A DNA stretch of 64,000 nucleotides from Aliiroseovarius sediminis (GCF_022678485.1 NZ_JALBYP010000021.1:310001-374000), one strand, 5' to 3'. Numbered from the stretch's first letter, positions 41,538 through 51,094 are shown. Notes: generated from the letters alone by a model not told the origin. Program-made: numbers and translations.

Positions 41538-42268
41538 TGACAGACACAGGTGGAAAAAAAGGCGGTCGAGTGCGCAAAAGCTCGGGCCGGGGGCAGCGTG
41601 ATCTGACCGTGAAAGTGAAAACCGCCCGCGGTCGGCGCAGCAGCTCGACCCGGTGGTTGCAACGACAGTTGAACGACCCTTACGTGCAACGCGCCAAGGC
41701 TGAAGGCTATCGCGGGCGCGCGGCCTTCAAGATCATGGAGTTGGACGACAAGTTCCGGTTTCTGGTGAACGGGGCGCGGGTCGTTGATCTGGGATGCGCA
41801 CCGGGGGGCTGGGCGCAGGTTGCCGTGCCGCGTATCAACGCGCTTGGTGAAAAAAGTGGCAAGAAGGTCGGCACGTTTCTGGGCATTGATTTGCAAGAGG
41901 TTGAACCCTTGGCGGGGGCCACCTTTCACCAGCTCGATTTCATGGAAGACGACGCTGATGAGATCGTGAAGGGTTTGCTAGGCGGTAAGGCTGATGTGGT
42001 CATGTCCGACATGGCCGCGTCCAGTTCCGGCCACAAACAGACCGACCATTTGCGCATCATTTCGCTGTGCGAAGCGGCGGCCTATTTTGCCTTCGACGTG
42101 CTGGACGAAGGCGGCACCTTCGTCGCCAAAGTTTTGGCCGGCGGGGCCGAGGGTGAGCTGCAGAAGCTGCTCAAATTGAAGTTCGACAAGGTCGTAAACG
42201 TCAAACCGCCCTCAAGCCGGTCGGACAGTTCCGAGAAATTCGTCGTTGCCACCGGCTTCAAGGGTTAG
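41537..42268 (+). CDS. rlmE: 23S rRNA 2'-O-ribose U2552 methyltransferase
   Basis: The 243-residue product has a basic N-terminal extension of about 40 residues and then the FtsJ/RlmE core: [19 protein letters not shown] (catalytic Lys), [17 protein letters not shown] (AdoMet site), [30 protein letters not shown] (catalytic Asp) and [15 protein letters not shown]. It methylates U2552 in the A loop of 23S rRNA during late 50S assembly. It is translationally coupled to the ppx/gppA gene. Confidence 0.95.
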   Translation: MTDTGGKKGGRVRKSSGRGQRDLTVKVKTARGRRSSSTRWLQRQLNDPYVQRAKAEGYRGRAAFKIMELDDKFRFLVNGARVVDLGCAPGGWAQVAVPRINALGEKSGKKVGTFLGIDLQEVEPLAGATFHQLDFMEDDADEIVKGLLGGKADVVMSDMAASSSGHKQTDHLRIISLCEAAAYFAFDVLDEGGTFVAKVLAGGAEGELQKLLKLKFDKVVNVKPPSSRSDSSEKFVVATGFKG

Positions 42269-42405
42269 GCGACCACGGGGCAGGGCGCTGGCTTTCGGAT
42301 GGTCCTTTGCAGCCCATCCTGCGACACTGAGTCAAAATCCACGAACGTGCGCGATTCCCGGCTGGTCACCAGTCCCGGCACCGCGCTTTGCAGAAAGGCA
42401 ACGGC

Positions 42406-43860
42406 ATGAGAGCGCAACCCAAAGCAAGCCACTTCATCGGCGGTGACTATGTTGAAGACACGAACGGCACGCCTTTCGACGTGATCTTTCCCGCCACCGG
42501 CGAGGTGATCGCCAAACTGCACACAGCCACACCCGCGATCATCGACAAGGCGCTGGATGCCGCGAAATCGGCGCAGGCCGACTGGGCGGCGATGACAGGC
42601 ACCGAACGGGGCCGTATCCTGCGCCGCGCTGCCGACATCATGCGCGAGCGCAACCACGACCTGTCGGTTCTGGAAACGCTGGACACCGGCAAGCCTTATC
42701 AGGAAACCAGTGTGGCCGACGCGACCTCGGGTGCGGATGCTCTGGAGTATTTCGGCGGGCTGGCGGGCAGTTTAACGGGCGAACATATCCCCATGCCGGA
42801 CGGCGATTTCGTTTATACACGGCGCGAGGCCTTGGGGGTCTGCGTCGGGATCGGGGCATGGAATTACCCCACCCAGATCGCCTGCTGGAAGGCCGCACCG
42901 GCGCTGGCCTGCGGCAATACATCCGTGTTCAAACCGTCCGAGATGACGCCGCTGTCGGCGCTGAAAGTGGCCGAGATCCTGATGGAAGCGGGCGCGCCTG
43001 CGGGCATTTTCAACGTCGTGCAGGGTTATGGAGAGGTTGGTGGCGCCCTTGTCACCGACCCACGCGTCGCCAAAGTCTCGCTGACCGGGTCTGTGCCCAC
43101 GGGCAAGAAGGTCTATGCCGCCGCCGCCGCCGAGATGAAGCACGTGACCATGGAGTTGGGCGGCAAATCCCCAATGATCGTCTTTGACGATGCAGATGTG
43201 GAAAATGCCGTGTCGGGTGCCATTCTGGGTAACTTCTATTCCTCCGGGCAGGTCTGTTCGAACGGCACACGCGTCTTCGTGCAGAAAGGCATCAAAGAGG
43301 CGTTTCTGAAACGCCTGGCCGAACGTCTGGACAACGCGATCATCGGCGACCCACTAGACCCGGCAACCAGTTTCGGCCCGATGGTCAGCGAAGGACAGAT
43401 GAACATCGTCCTGAACTATATCGAAAAAGGCAAAGAAGAAGGGGCCCGGCTTGTCTATGGCGGCGAACGGGTGGCGGGCGACGGGTTCTTCCTGCAACCC
43501 ACCGTCTTTGCCGATGTGGCCGACGACATGACCATCGCGCGCGAAGAGATTTTCGGCCCGGTCATGTCCGTGCTCGACTTCGACACCGAAGAAGACGTGA
43601 TGGCACGCGCCAACGCCACCGAGTTCGGTTTGGCCGCTGGCGTCTTCACCAAGGATCTGAGCCGCGCCCACCGTGTCGTCGCTGGGTTCGAGGCCGGCAC
43701 CTGTTACATCAACACCTATAACGATGCGCCGGTCGAGGCACCATTCGGCGGAACCAAGGCTTCAGGCGTCGGACGCGAGAACGCGAAAGCAGCGATTGAT
43801 CATTACTCGGAACTGAAAACCGTCTATGTCCGCCTTGGCGATCTGGAGGCGCCGTTTTAA
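42406..43860 (+). CDS. betB: Betaine aldehyde dehydrogenase
   Basis: This 484-residue NAD-dependent aldehyde dehydrogenase has [55 protein letters not shown], the glutamate in [14 protein letters not shown] and the catalytic cysteine in [36 protein letters not shown] near the end is characteristic of BetB, which makes glycine betaine from betaine aldehyde. The ATG at 42406 follows GAAAGG. The other bet genes are not adjacent; rlmE is 137 bases upstream and tRNA-Ser is downstream. Confidence 0.93.
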   Translation: MRAQPKASHFIGGDYVEDTNGTPFDVIFPATGEVIAKLHTATPAIIDKALDAAKSAQADWAAMTGTERGRILRRAADIMRERNHDLSVLETLDTGKPYQETSVADATSGADALEYFGGLAGSLTGEHIPMPDGDFVYTRREALGVCVGIGAWNYPTQIACWKAAPALACGNTSVFKPSEMTPLSALKVAEILMEAGAPAGIFNVVQGYGEVGGALVTDPRVAKVSLTGSVPTGKKVYAAAAAEMKHVTMELGGKSPMIVFDDADVENAVSGAILGNFYSSGQVCSNGTRVFVQKGIKEAFLKRLAERLDNAIIGDPLDPATSFGPMVSEGQMNIVLNYIEKGKEEGARLVYGGERVAGDGFFLQPTVFADVADDMTIAREEIFGPVMSVLDFDTEEDVMARANATEFGLAAGVFTKDLSRAHRVVAGFEAGTCYINTYNDAPVEAPFGGTKASGVGRENAKAAIDHYSELKTVYVRLGDLEAPF

Positions 43861-43947
43861 GCGCGCGTCAGACACCCGTTGGAAAAAGCAAAGAAGCGAT
43901 AGTAGATTTGGCGTTCTGCCTAACTTAGCGATGAAAACAAAGCCAAG

Positions 43948-44037
43948 TGGCGGAGAGACAGGGATTCGAACCCTGGGAAGGCTTGCACCCTCAACGGTTT
44001 TCGAGACCGCCCCGTTCGACCACTCCGGCACCTCTCC
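43948..44037 (-). tRNA. tRNA-Ser (CGA)
   Basis: A 90-nt class II tRNA on the minus strand: acceptor GGAGAGG / TCTCTCC, anticodon loop CTCGAAA (anticodon CGA), a long variable arm, T-arm GGTTCGAATCC, discriminator G and an encoded CCA at 43950-43948. Confidence 0.96.
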
Positions 44038-44199
44038 GCGGGGGTCTTGGGGGGGATAGTTCGGCCGTGCGTCATGTGCAAGCCATTTTTTGCACAATTT
44101 GCCGCCAACGGACAGTTTCGTGATCGGGTGGCCCTTGGCAGCAGTGTGGTGCAGGGATAGGCTGCGGAAAATCGACCACTCGAAAGGACCGCAGACCCG

Positions 44200-45030
44200 A
44201 TGATACGTAATAGATTGGCACCGTTATTCGCTTTCGTTCTCGTGGTGCTGGGGCTCGCATCAGTCGCGCAGGCGTCAGAGCGGAAAGACATTCGCGATTT
44301 TCTTGAGGTGACGGGGTTCGATGTAGCCATCGCATCAATGCAGCAAGGGGCGGTGGCGGGGCCGGCGCTGACGGGCGAGGATCCAAATGTGTTTGGTCGC
44401 CAGTGGATCAAGCTGGCGGAAGAAATTTTCGAACCGGATGAGATGATTTCTGAAGCGGTCGAAATGTTGGACGCCGTAATGCCTGAGGAGCTGTTGAAAC
44501 ATGGCGCCGATTTCTATGGCAGCCCGCTGGGACAACGGTTGGTCAAGGTCGAAAATGAAAGTCATATGGCCGACGACAAGGAAAAATTCGAAGAAGGCGA
44601 ACGTATCGTCGAAACCTTGCTGGATGAAGACAGTATTCGCATTCAGATCTTTCGCGAAATGGGCAACGCTATCGGATCGACCGAAACGGCAATCAAGTCC
44701 ATCGTGGAAATCCAGGTCCGCTATCTGATGGCCGCAATGGCTGCAGGGGTCAGCGATTTCGAGATCGGCGAAGAGGATCTGCGCCTGATGTTGATGGAAC
44801 AGTCCGGCCAGATGCGGCAGAACATCGAGGTTAACACCCTGGTCGCCAACGCCTACGCCTATCGCAATCTCAGCGACGAGGATCTGATCGACTATCTGGC
44901 CGCATTGCAGGACCCCAAGATGGGGCAGGTGTATGAAATCCTGAATGCCGTGCAGTATCAGATCATGGCCGATCGATATGAAACACTTGCCAGCCGTCTG
45001 GCCGAGCTTAGCCCCGAACAGGAATTGTGA
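44200..45030 (+). CDS. DUF2059 secreted protein
   Basis: The 276-residue precursor has a signal peptide (NRLAPLFAFVLVVLGLASVA) and an all-helical acidic mature part. It contains LLKHGADFYGSPLGQRLVKV, which matches the DUF2059 pattern of a helix pair ending in a conserved glycine-rich turn, and a repeat of the same motif near LAALQDPKMGQVYEILNA. Its role is unknown; it is presumably periplasmic. Its stop overlaps the start of the next, related gene (TGATG), so the two are made together. Confidence 0.75.
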   Translation: MIRNRLAPLFAFVLVVLGLASVAQASERKDIRDFLEVTGFDVAIASMQQGAVAGPALTGEDPNVFGRQWIKLAEEIFEPDEMISEAVEMLDAVMPEELLKHGADFYGSPLGQRLVKVENESHMADDKEKFEEGERIVETLLDEDSIRIQIFREMGNAIGSTETAIKSIVEIQVRYLMAAMAAGVSDFEIGEEDLRLMLMEQSGQMRQNIEVNTLVANAYAYRNLSDEDLIDYLAALQDPKMGQVYEILNAVQYQIMADRYETLASRLAELSPEQEL

Positions 45031-45905
45031 TGCGCGCTGGTGTTCGTGTCGCCCTGTGTGCAGCCGCGGTGGTGGTTGCCACGGCGGCGTTCCCGTTTCG
45101 AAGCCACGCTGCCAACCGCGATGTCCCCCCTGTGGTGCAATCCGACGCGCAAGCCTACGACGCGCTGTGGTCGCTTCTGCATCTTGATGAACTTGTCGAT
45201 CTCATGGGGCAGGAGGGGACCAGCATGGCGATCGCCGCCGATGTCGATCTGCTGGGCCATCCCGGCGGTGATAGGTGGCGGCGGCAAGTGAATGCGATTT
45301 ATGACACTGACCGGCTGAAGATCGACGCCGAACAGGCGATGGAGGCCGCACTGGATGCCGCGCATCTTACCGCCCTGCGCGACTTCTATGGCGCGGATGC
45401 CATGCAGGACATCGTCAAGCATGAACTGACCGCGCGCCGCGCCTTTCTGGACCCCGAAGTTGAGGAGCGTGCCCGCAGCGCGTGGCAGGCAGAGCGCGCC
45501 GTGAGTGACCGGGATGAGACGATCCTGCGGTTCATCGAGGACAATGACTTGGTGGAACTGAACGTGATGGGTGCGCTGAATTCCAACTTTGCGTTTCTGC
45601 GGGCGATGGTCGACGCCAACCCGGTGCCGTCCGAACGAATGACGGAAGATCAGATCCTGTTACAGGTCTGGTCGCAGGAGCGTGAGATCCGCCGCGACAC
45701 GTCCGAGTGGTTGTCGGCCTTCCTGTCCACTGCCTACGCGCCCGTGTCTGACGACGCGCTGACCGCCTATGTCGCGTTCTCGCAAACCGAGGCCGGGCAG
45801 GCCCTGAACCACGCCATGTTCAAGGCGCTGGATGAGATCTATATCCAACTGTCCGCCGAACTAGGTCGCGCCGTTGGTCGGATGAATGCACAGCAGGATA
45901 TCTAG
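45030..45905 (+). CDS. DUF2059-like secreted protein, paralogue of the preceding gene
   Basis: The 291-residue precursor has a signal sequence (RVALCAAAVVVATAAFPF) and a helical mature part. ALRDFYGADAMQDIVKHELT corresponds to the FYGSPLGQRLVKVENE element of the upstream protein, and VAFSQTEAGQALNHAMFKAL to its second repeat, so the pair likely arose by duplication. Start at the ATG overlapping the upstream stop. No catalytic motif is evident. A 442-base stretch with a MITE-like element but no supported gene follows. Confidence 0.72.
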   Translation: MRAGVRVALCAAAVVVATAAFPFRSHAANRDVPPVVQSDAQAYDALWSLLHLDELVDLMGQEGTSMAIAADVDLLGHPGGDRWRRQVNAIYDTDRLKIDAEQAMEAALDAAHLTALRDFYGADAMQDIVKHELTARRAFLDPEVEERARSAWQAERAVSDRDETILRFIEDNDLVELNVMGALNSNFAFLRAMVDANPVPSERMTEDQILLQVWSQEREIRRDTSEWLSAFLSTAYAPVSDDALTAYVAFSQTEAGQALNHAMFKALDEIYIQLSAELGRAVGRMNAQQDI

Positions 45906-45990
45906 TGTGGCTAGGTCTGATGACATTGACCTAAACGTCACATATCTGACCCTGCCGACATATGATGCAAGTGCGGGCAATGACTGGTTT

Positions 45991-46166
45991 GAGCCGATTG
46001 TGTTGAAAAACCCGGCGTCCGACAGAGAAGACGCAAATCGACAGAACAACGTTCCGCGATAGTGCCGATTTGCAAACGACGTTTTGCAAGGGACGCTCTA
46101 TGAGAGCGATGTTCCGAATTTTCGAGGCGGTTTTCCCATGGCAGAGTTTTTCAACACAATCAGCCC
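45991..46166. mobile_element. MITE-like element: 176 bp with 26-bp imperfect terminal inverted repeats
   Basis: The left arm at 45991-46016 and the inverted right arm at 46141-46166 match at 22 of 26 positions, sharing the 16-base core GATTGTGTTGAAAAAC. Inside are two more inverted repeats, GCAAATCG/CGATTTGC and CGCTCT-ATG-AGAGCG. There is no transposase. The arms resemble termini of transposon-derived intergenic repeats of proteobacteria. Target duplication is not obvious. Confidence 0.5.
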
Positions 46167-46347
46167 TCACCGACCAATGCTGCGATCGGGACGAATGACC
46201 GGTCTGGGGAAGCACGCGGCATCCATCCAGAGCGCTCAATTTGGGTCTAGAACCGTCCTCTCGTCCGTTCCACAAAGCGGAACCGATCTTGCTGAAACGG
46301 ATAATCTGTTCTGTGACGCCGTTTCGGAAGAGCGCAACCTAATGGGC

Positions 46348-47361
46348 TTAAAAGCTCCAATTGCAGGTTTCAGCTAGCTCTCCCAGCACGCTACGAAGTC
46401 CAGACACCTCGAAGATGGCTGTGTTCGGATTCTCGCCATAGGGAATCGTCTGAAGAACAAGCCGGTTTTCGTCCAAGAGCTCCTTCAGGAAATTACCGGC
46501 CCAGCTGGGGGCAAAGGTGGCGTTGCGGTCAGTGGACACGCCCCACCGCTCTTCTCTCGGTTGCCCCGCGCCGATCCGAACGGTGACCCGTTTCCACTCG
46601 GAATAGACATCACCGGAATCGTCGCCGAGGAAATCGCCCCAGACCACATAGGCTTCTGTCGTGTTCGACTTGCATCGTGCGATGAAGGTAACGGGTTCTC
46701 CCAAACGCGACGTGCCGGTCTCGGCCGTAAGAGACAACGTGACCGTTTGCGTGTCGTCGATCGGGTTGATATTTGTTCGCACGCGCCATACGCCCGATCC
46801 TGCGCCCTCGGCATCCGAAGTTACCGGCACCGCTGGCATGGTGGTCTCGTTGATCGACGGATCGATCTCGTAACTGAATGTCCCACACAGACCTGGACTG
46901 TTGATGTCAAACGGCGGCTCGGTGGAATCGAAGACAGCCATTGTCAGCGTAGGATCACCTCCAAGGAGGCTCTGCTCATAGAATACGGCATAGAGGCTTT
47001 GCTCCGGATCTGCATCACCGCACAGCGTATTCCCGTTCTGCAAGGAGCCAGGGTTATCAGAAAGCCGGAAGACCTCTGCCGTCTGTTTGCCCTGCCCGCC
47101 AACATCCCACTCCCGCCATGACGCCCCCTCGGAAGTCAGACCTACGGCTGCACCGTCCCCAAAGGTCAACCTCATCTTGCTGTCTTCAGTCGCGAAAGCA
47201 TCATTGCCCGATAGCGTGATCGCGCCCGTGATCGCCACAGCCGTCCTACTAAACGGCGAAAAAGACCGTGCTTCCTGCCAGACAAGGCGCTCAATTGCAG
47301 ACTGCGAAAACGCAGGCGGTGCTAGAAGCACACATGTTATGATGGAGGCTTTCGTATTCAT
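46348..47361 (-). CDS. Secreted protein with VasI/TagO-like C-terminal domain
   Basis: The 337-residue product has a signal peptide (MNTKASIITCVLLAPPAFS). The last 130 residues read VTLSLTAETG, FIARCKSNTTEAYVVWGDFL, WGVSTDRNATFAP, NRLVLQTIPYGENPNTAIFE and ELAETCNWSF, closely matching the type VI secretion-associated VasI family. No type VI genes are in this window, so it is an orphan. The middle region (100-200) is unrecognised. An ATG 15 bases upstream (47376) is an alternative start. GC content appears lower than in flanking genes. Confidence 0.65.
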   Translation of the reverse strand: MNTKASIITCVLLAPPAFSQSAIERLVWQEARSFSPFSRTAVAITGAITLSGNDAFATEDSKMRLTFGDGAAVGLTSEGASWREWDVGGQGKQTAEVFRLSDNPGSLQNGNTLCGDADPEQSLYAVFYEQSLLGGDPTLTMAVFDSTEPPFDINSPGLCGTFSYEIDPSINETTMPAVPVTSDAEGAGSGVWRVRTNINPIDDTQTVTLSLTAETGTSRLGEPVTFIARCKSNTTEAYVVWGDFLGDDSGDVYSEWKRVTVRIGAGQPREERWGVSTDRNATFAPSWAGNFLKELLDENRLVLQTIPYGENPNTAIFEVSGLRSVLGELAETCNWSF

Positions 47362-47530
47362 TGCGGTTCTATTCATAGTTTTCACGTTTATAGCGTTTCG
47401 GAACAAGCGGCCATTCGGAAAACCGCTGCGAACGGCAAGAAAGTCCCGCCCAGCAGACTTTCGGACAGAGATGCGCGACCGTTGGGCCGCATTGCATGAT
47501 GTCGCTGGCAAATTATTCCATCCCTCTTGA
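47342..47530 (+). CDS. Possible small single-pass membrane protein
   Basis: A 62-codon frame encodes a strongly hydrophobic N-terminal helix (AFVFIAVLFIVFTFIAF) followed at once by basic residues (RNKRPFGKPLRTARK) and a short amphipathic tail, the layout of a genuine small inner-membrane protein. It overlaps the 5' end of the divergent VasI-like gene by about 20 bases. The ribosome site is weak. It may be chance. Confidence 0.3.
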   Translation: MEAFVFIAVLFIVFTFIAFRNKRPFGKPLRTARKSRPADFRTEMRDRWAALHDVAGKLFHPS

Positions 47531-47608
47531 TCTGGCGGAGACGAACTTGGTGACGTCCTGATCCAGCGGTTTTTTGTTGACACGGGGCAGGGTGGCAGGC
47601 CACCGGCC

Positions 47609-49780
47609 TCAATCCTCCGGCACGCCGTCCAGCCCTTTCAGCCCGTCCAGCATTTCGGTCAGATGGCCCTCATAACGGCGCCATTTGCCGATGGACGAAC
47701 TGTAAAGCGGTTGGCGCACCTGGGCGAGTGACAGGGTTTTCACGCTGCGGTCGGTCTTGTGGAAATCAAGGCAGGCGTCTTCCCACGCCAGCCCGCAGAA
47801 ATCCAAAAGCTTGCGCACCTCGGTTTCGGGATCGGCCACCAGCGCTTCGTACTCGATCTCGTAAATCCGGTCGGGGGCCATCTGCCGCCACAGCGCCAAG
47901 TATTCGGTATAGAGCCGATACGTGTCCACAAGGTCGGCTTGCGTATAGGAATACAGGTGCAGCCCCGTCACAAAGCGGTTTTTGAAGATCGACCACAGAT
48001 TGTCGCGCGGGTCGCGGCGCAGGGCGACGATCTTTGCGTTGGGCAAAGCCAACCACGCCAAGGGCGCGATTTGGTAGGTCGAGATCGTCTTGTCCGTGAT
48101 CCTCTTGGCCTGCGGCACGCGAATGTCGATCGCGGCCTGATAATCGCGTCCCAGTTTTTCCAACTGGTCAGCTGTCATATCAGCAACCGTCCCGCCCTCG
48201 CGATCCGTGTGGGCGACGGCTTGAAAGGCCATCGGGTGCAGGATGCCCAACTCGTCCCCGCCGGTGATGGTGGAATGGCTGGCAAGGATCTGTTCAACCA
48301 GCGTCGTGCCCGACCGCGGCATCCCGGTGACGAAGATGGTCTGATTCTCCTGATATCCGACCGTCCCGATGCGAGCCTCGTCGAATCCGTCCAAAAACGC
48401 TCTAAGACGGTCGAAATCGCTTTGCGCCTTGGCCCGGTCATAAGGATGAAGACGGGCCATGATCTTGTTCGAGCGGGAAAGATATTTCCACGCTTTCTCA
48501 TAATCGCCCGCGTCCTCCATCACTTTCAAAAGACCATAGCCAAGGTCCATTCGTCCGTCTTCCGGCAGGTCGTCGCGGGACCATAGGGCCTCCATCTCGG
48601 CGATGAGGGGATCGTCGGGGGCCAGTTTCTTGCCCTGTGCGATCATCCGATACATCGCCCCTGACCGGACGCCGCGCGCCAGTGCGTCGCGCAATATCGT
48701 GTCGGCGGCGTCCATCTGGCCATCTTGTTGGAGCAGATTGGCGGCAATGGTAATCACGCGCAGATTGTCGGGATCTTTGGTCAGGGCCGCGTCAATACGG
48801 TCACCTGTGCCGTCTGCGTCGCCCGCCAGTTTACGCGCCACCGCGCCCAAGGCCAGCGTTTCGCCCGTCGCGGGGGTCAGTCTTTCCAGATGATCCAGAT
48901 CAGAAATCGCCTGCGCCGCGTTTTCCAGCGTCAGATGCGCCTGTGCGCGGGTCAGCAGCGCAAGTTGATTGTCCGGGTCCTGTTTTAACACCAGATCAAG
49001 GCATTCCAACGCCTCACGCGGGGCACCCTGATCGTGATACAGCGTCCCCAGATTGCCCAGCACAATGGGGTTCTGAGGGATCAGGCGTCGGGCATGCAAA
49101 AGCACTTCTTTTGCTTCGCGTTTATGGCCCGTTGCGCGCAGAAGCTGGCCAAGCTGCGCGGCGGCCTCGCCATAATCGGGGTCGATCTTCAGAGCGGTGC
49201 GAAAGGCTGCTTCGGCCTCGTCCAGGCGGCCAAGGCTGGCAAGGGCCGCGCCGTGGATGGTGGACAGGATTTCGCTTTTGCCGCGAGTGGCGATCAATTG
49301 GCGGGCTTGGGCCTCGGCCTCGGCCATCCGGCCTGCGTTGATGCGTGCGACCAGCGCATTTATCTCGGCGGTTGATGCGTTTGCGGATACCCGGGCGGTG
49401 CTGGTCTGAACCGCGTCCATCGTGCGGGCCACGGCCTTGCGGTCGCGATGCGCCAACTTCGATGTCTTCAGCAGGGCCTTCGCGTCATGCTTGGTCTGGG
49501 CGTCGCCATGTGCCGCGACAGCGGTCGCATAGGCCTGCCATACCTTAAGCTCGGCCGGGGCAAGGTTGGCCGCGCGCGCCAGCAGATCACAAGCATCTTT
49601 TGCGCGCCCGGCCTGCAGGTGGATTTGCGCCATGTGAAATGGGATCTCGGCCCGTTTTGGGGCCATCTTCGACAGTTGCCCTAGCAGATCCAGCGCCTCG
49701 CGTGGTTTGCCGGCGCGGGCAAGCCCGATTGCGCGGTTGAACATGACCGGGATCTGGTTGGCGTTAAGCGGCAGCATCAT
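47609..49780 (-). CDS. TPR-repeat sulfotransferase
   Basis: The 723-residue product has an N-terminal array of tetratricopeptide repeats (about residues 10-400; for example EAEAAFRTALKIDPDYGEAA and EALECLDLVLKQDPDNQLAL). A C-terminal sulfotransferase domain follows, with the PAPS-binding loop FVTGMPRSGTTLVEQILASH near residue 483, the second PAPS element IVALRRDPRDNLWSIFKNRF and the end SSIGKWRRYEGHL. It probably transfers sulfate from PAPS to a protein or glycan. AAGGAG lies before two consecutive ATGs. Such TPR-sulfotransferases are common in marine alphaproteobacteria. Confidence 0.87.
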   Translation of the reverse strand: MMLPLNANQIPVMFNRAIGLARAGKPREALDLLGQLSKMAPKRAEIPFHMAQIHLQAGRAKDACDLLARAANLAPAELKVWQAYATAVAAHGDAQTKHDAKALLKTSKLAHRDRKAVARTMDAVQTSTARVSANASTAEINALVARINAGRMAEAEAQARQLIATRGKSEILSTIHGAALASLGRLDEAEAAFRTALKIDPDYGEAAAQLGQLLRATGHKREAKEVLLHARRLIPQNPIVLGNLGTLYHDQGAPREALECLDLVLKQDPDNQLALLTRAQAHLTLENAAQAISDLDHLERLTPATGETLALGAVARKLAGDADGTGDRIDAALTKDPDNLRVITIAANLLQQDGQMDAADTILRDALARGVRSGAMYRMIAQGKKLAPDDPLIAEMEALWSRDDLPEDGRMDLGYGLLKVMEDAGDYEKAWKYLSRSNKIMARLHPYDRAKAQSDFDRLRAFLDGFDEARIGTVGYQENQTIFVTGMPRSGTTLVEQILASHSTITGGDELGILHPMAFQAVAHTDREGGTVADMTADQLEKLGRDYQAAIDIRVPQAKRITDKTISTYQIAPLAWLALPNAKIVALRRDPRDNLWSIFKNRFVTGLHLYSYTQADLVDTYRLYTEYLALWRQMAPDRIYEIEYEALVADPETEVRKLLDFCGLAWEDACLDFHKTDRSVKTLSLAQVRQPLYSSSIGKWRRYEGHLTEMLDGLKGLDGVPED

Positions 49781-49916
49781 GGTGCTCCTTCGGGTCGATC
49801 GATGGGGCGCTTCACGGGCGCATTAGATAATTCCCGTCTTGGCCTATTATGTCAGGCCTCAGCCTGCAAGAGGCGGCCGTATCCCCGCCCGCCCCACGAT
49901 TTCCGCGGAAATGACC

Positions 49917-49945
49917 TTGACTTGCAGCTGATTTGGCCCGATAAG
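49917..49945 (+). promoter_or_regulatory. Sigma-70-type promoter of rplU-rpmA
   Basis: TTGACT (49917-49922), a 17-base spacer and GATAAG (49940-49945), 146 bases upstream of the L21 start. The leader contains the hairpin TTGCCC-AAGC-GGGCAA near 49990, which could serve ribosomal-protein autoregulation. The 311-base gap 49781-50091 holds nothing else that I can support. Confidence 0.65.
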
Positions 49946-50091
49946 CCGCCACTCCTCCCGGGATTGTCTCGCGTGGGGGTATGTAAATTTGCCCAAGCGG
50001 GCAACGCCGTTCGAGGCAAGAGAAGGGATCATCCCTTCGTCAAACGCCGGATCACCGGGGCCACAGGACGCGGAAATCGAAGGAAGACCAC

Positions 50092-50736
50092 ATGTTTGCG
50101 GTTATGAAAACCGGCGGCAAGCAGTATAAAGTCCAGGCTGGCGACGTTCTGCGCGTCGAAAAGCTGGCTGCTGATGCAGGCGACAAAGTTCAATTCAACG
50201 AGATTCTGATGGTTGGTGCAACCGTCGGCAGCCCCACCGTGGACGGTGCAGGCGTGCAGGCCGAGGTTATCGACCAGATCAAAGGCGACAAGGTCATCCA
50301 CTTTGTGAAGCGTCGTCGTAAGCATGGTTCGCAACGCACAAAAGGGCATCGTCAGCAGTTGACGCTTCTGCGCGTGACCGACATTCTTGAAAAGGGTGCG
50401 GAAAAATCGGGCGTGAAAGCTGCCATCGGTGCAGGCTCGGTTTCGGGCGCGGCTGTTGCAGCTGCGAAACCGGCCAAAAAAGCCCCAGCCAAGACAGCGG
50501 CACCGAAAAAAGCCGCCAAGGCAGACGCACCCGCCGGTGCAGACGATCTGAAGAAACTGTCAGGTGTCGGCCCCGCGCTGGAAAAGAAGCTTGTTGAAGC
50601 TGGCGTTACATCGTTCGCCCAAATCGCAGGCTGGAGCGCTGATGACGTCACCGAGTTCGACGAGAAACTGTCGTTCAAAGGCCGGATCGAGCGTGAAGGC
50701 TGGGTCGAGCAAGCCAAAGACCTGATGAAAGACTAA
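50092..50736 (+). CDS. rplU: 50S ribosomal protein L21 with C-terminal helix-hairpin-helix extension
   Basis: Residues 1-103 are canonical L21 ([40 protein letters not shown]). The protein continues for about 110 residues: an Ala/Lys/Pro-rich linker ([20 protein letters not shown]) and then a helix-hairpin-helix-like domain ([40 protein letters not shown]). This doubles the usual length and occurs in many alphaproteobacteria. The extension may bind rRNA or DNA. rpmA follows 22 bases later, the standard order. Confidence 0.97.
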   Translation: MFAVMKTGGKQYKVQAGDVLRVEKLAADAGDKVQFNEILMVGATVGSPTVDGAGVQAEVIDQIKGDKVIHFVKRRRKHGSQRTKGHRQQLTLLRVTDILEKGAEKSGVKAAIGAGSVSGAAVAAAKPAKKAPAKTAAPKKAAKADAPAGADDLKKLSGVGPALEKKLVEAGVTSFAQIAGWSADDVTEFDEKLSFKGRIEREGWVEQAKDLMKD

Positions 50737-50758
50737 CGGATAGCTAAGGAGAGAGAGC

Positions 50759-51028
50759 ATGGCACATAAAAAAGCAGGCGGTTCATCCCGTAACGGCCGC
50801 GACTCAGCCGGTCGTCGCCTTGGCGTGAAAAAATTCGGTGGCGAAGTCGTCATTCCGGGGAACATCATCGTCCGTCAGCGTGGCACGAAAATGTGGCCGG
50901 ATGAGAACGTTGGCATGGGCAAGGACCATACCATCTTTGCGACCGTCGAAGGCCAAGTGACGTTCCGCAAAGGCCTGAAGGGCCGCACCTTTATTTCGGT
51001 CCTGCCAGTGGCGGAGGCCGCCGAGTAA
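50759..51028 (+). CDS. rpmA: 50S ribosomal protein L27
   Basis: The 89-residue basic protein begins [20 protein letters not shown] and contains [20 protein letters not shown], diagnostic of L27, whose N-terminal tail reaches the peptidyl-transferase centre. There is no N-terminal cleavable extension of the Firmicutes type. AAGGAGAG precedes the ATG. The gene ends at a strong terminator. Confidence 0.98.
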   Translation: MAHKKAGGSSRNGRDSAGRRLGVKKFGGEVVIPGNIIVRQRGTKMWPDENVGMGKDHTIFATVEGQVTFRKGLKGRTFISVLPVAEAAE

Positions 51029-51057
51029 GCCAAACCTGACAAAGTATCAAGTTTTCA

Positions 51058-51094
51058 GGGGCCGGCTACAGTAGCCGGCCCCTTTTCTTTTTGT
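51058..51094 (+). terminator. Terminator of rplU-rpmA
   Basis: GGGGCCGGCTA / TAGCCGGCCCC stem with a short CAG loop, followed by TTTTCTTTTT. Confidence 0.92.

Noticed and set aside
42265-42657. Minus-strand frame covering the rlmE-betB gap
   Set aside because: Mostly antisense to betB; the gap part has peptide-like text but no start, ribosome site or family match.
45931-46275. 114-codon minus-strand and 97-codon plus-strand frames across the MITE-like element
   Set aside because: They read through the inverted-repeat element and lack coding features; treated as part of the repeat region.
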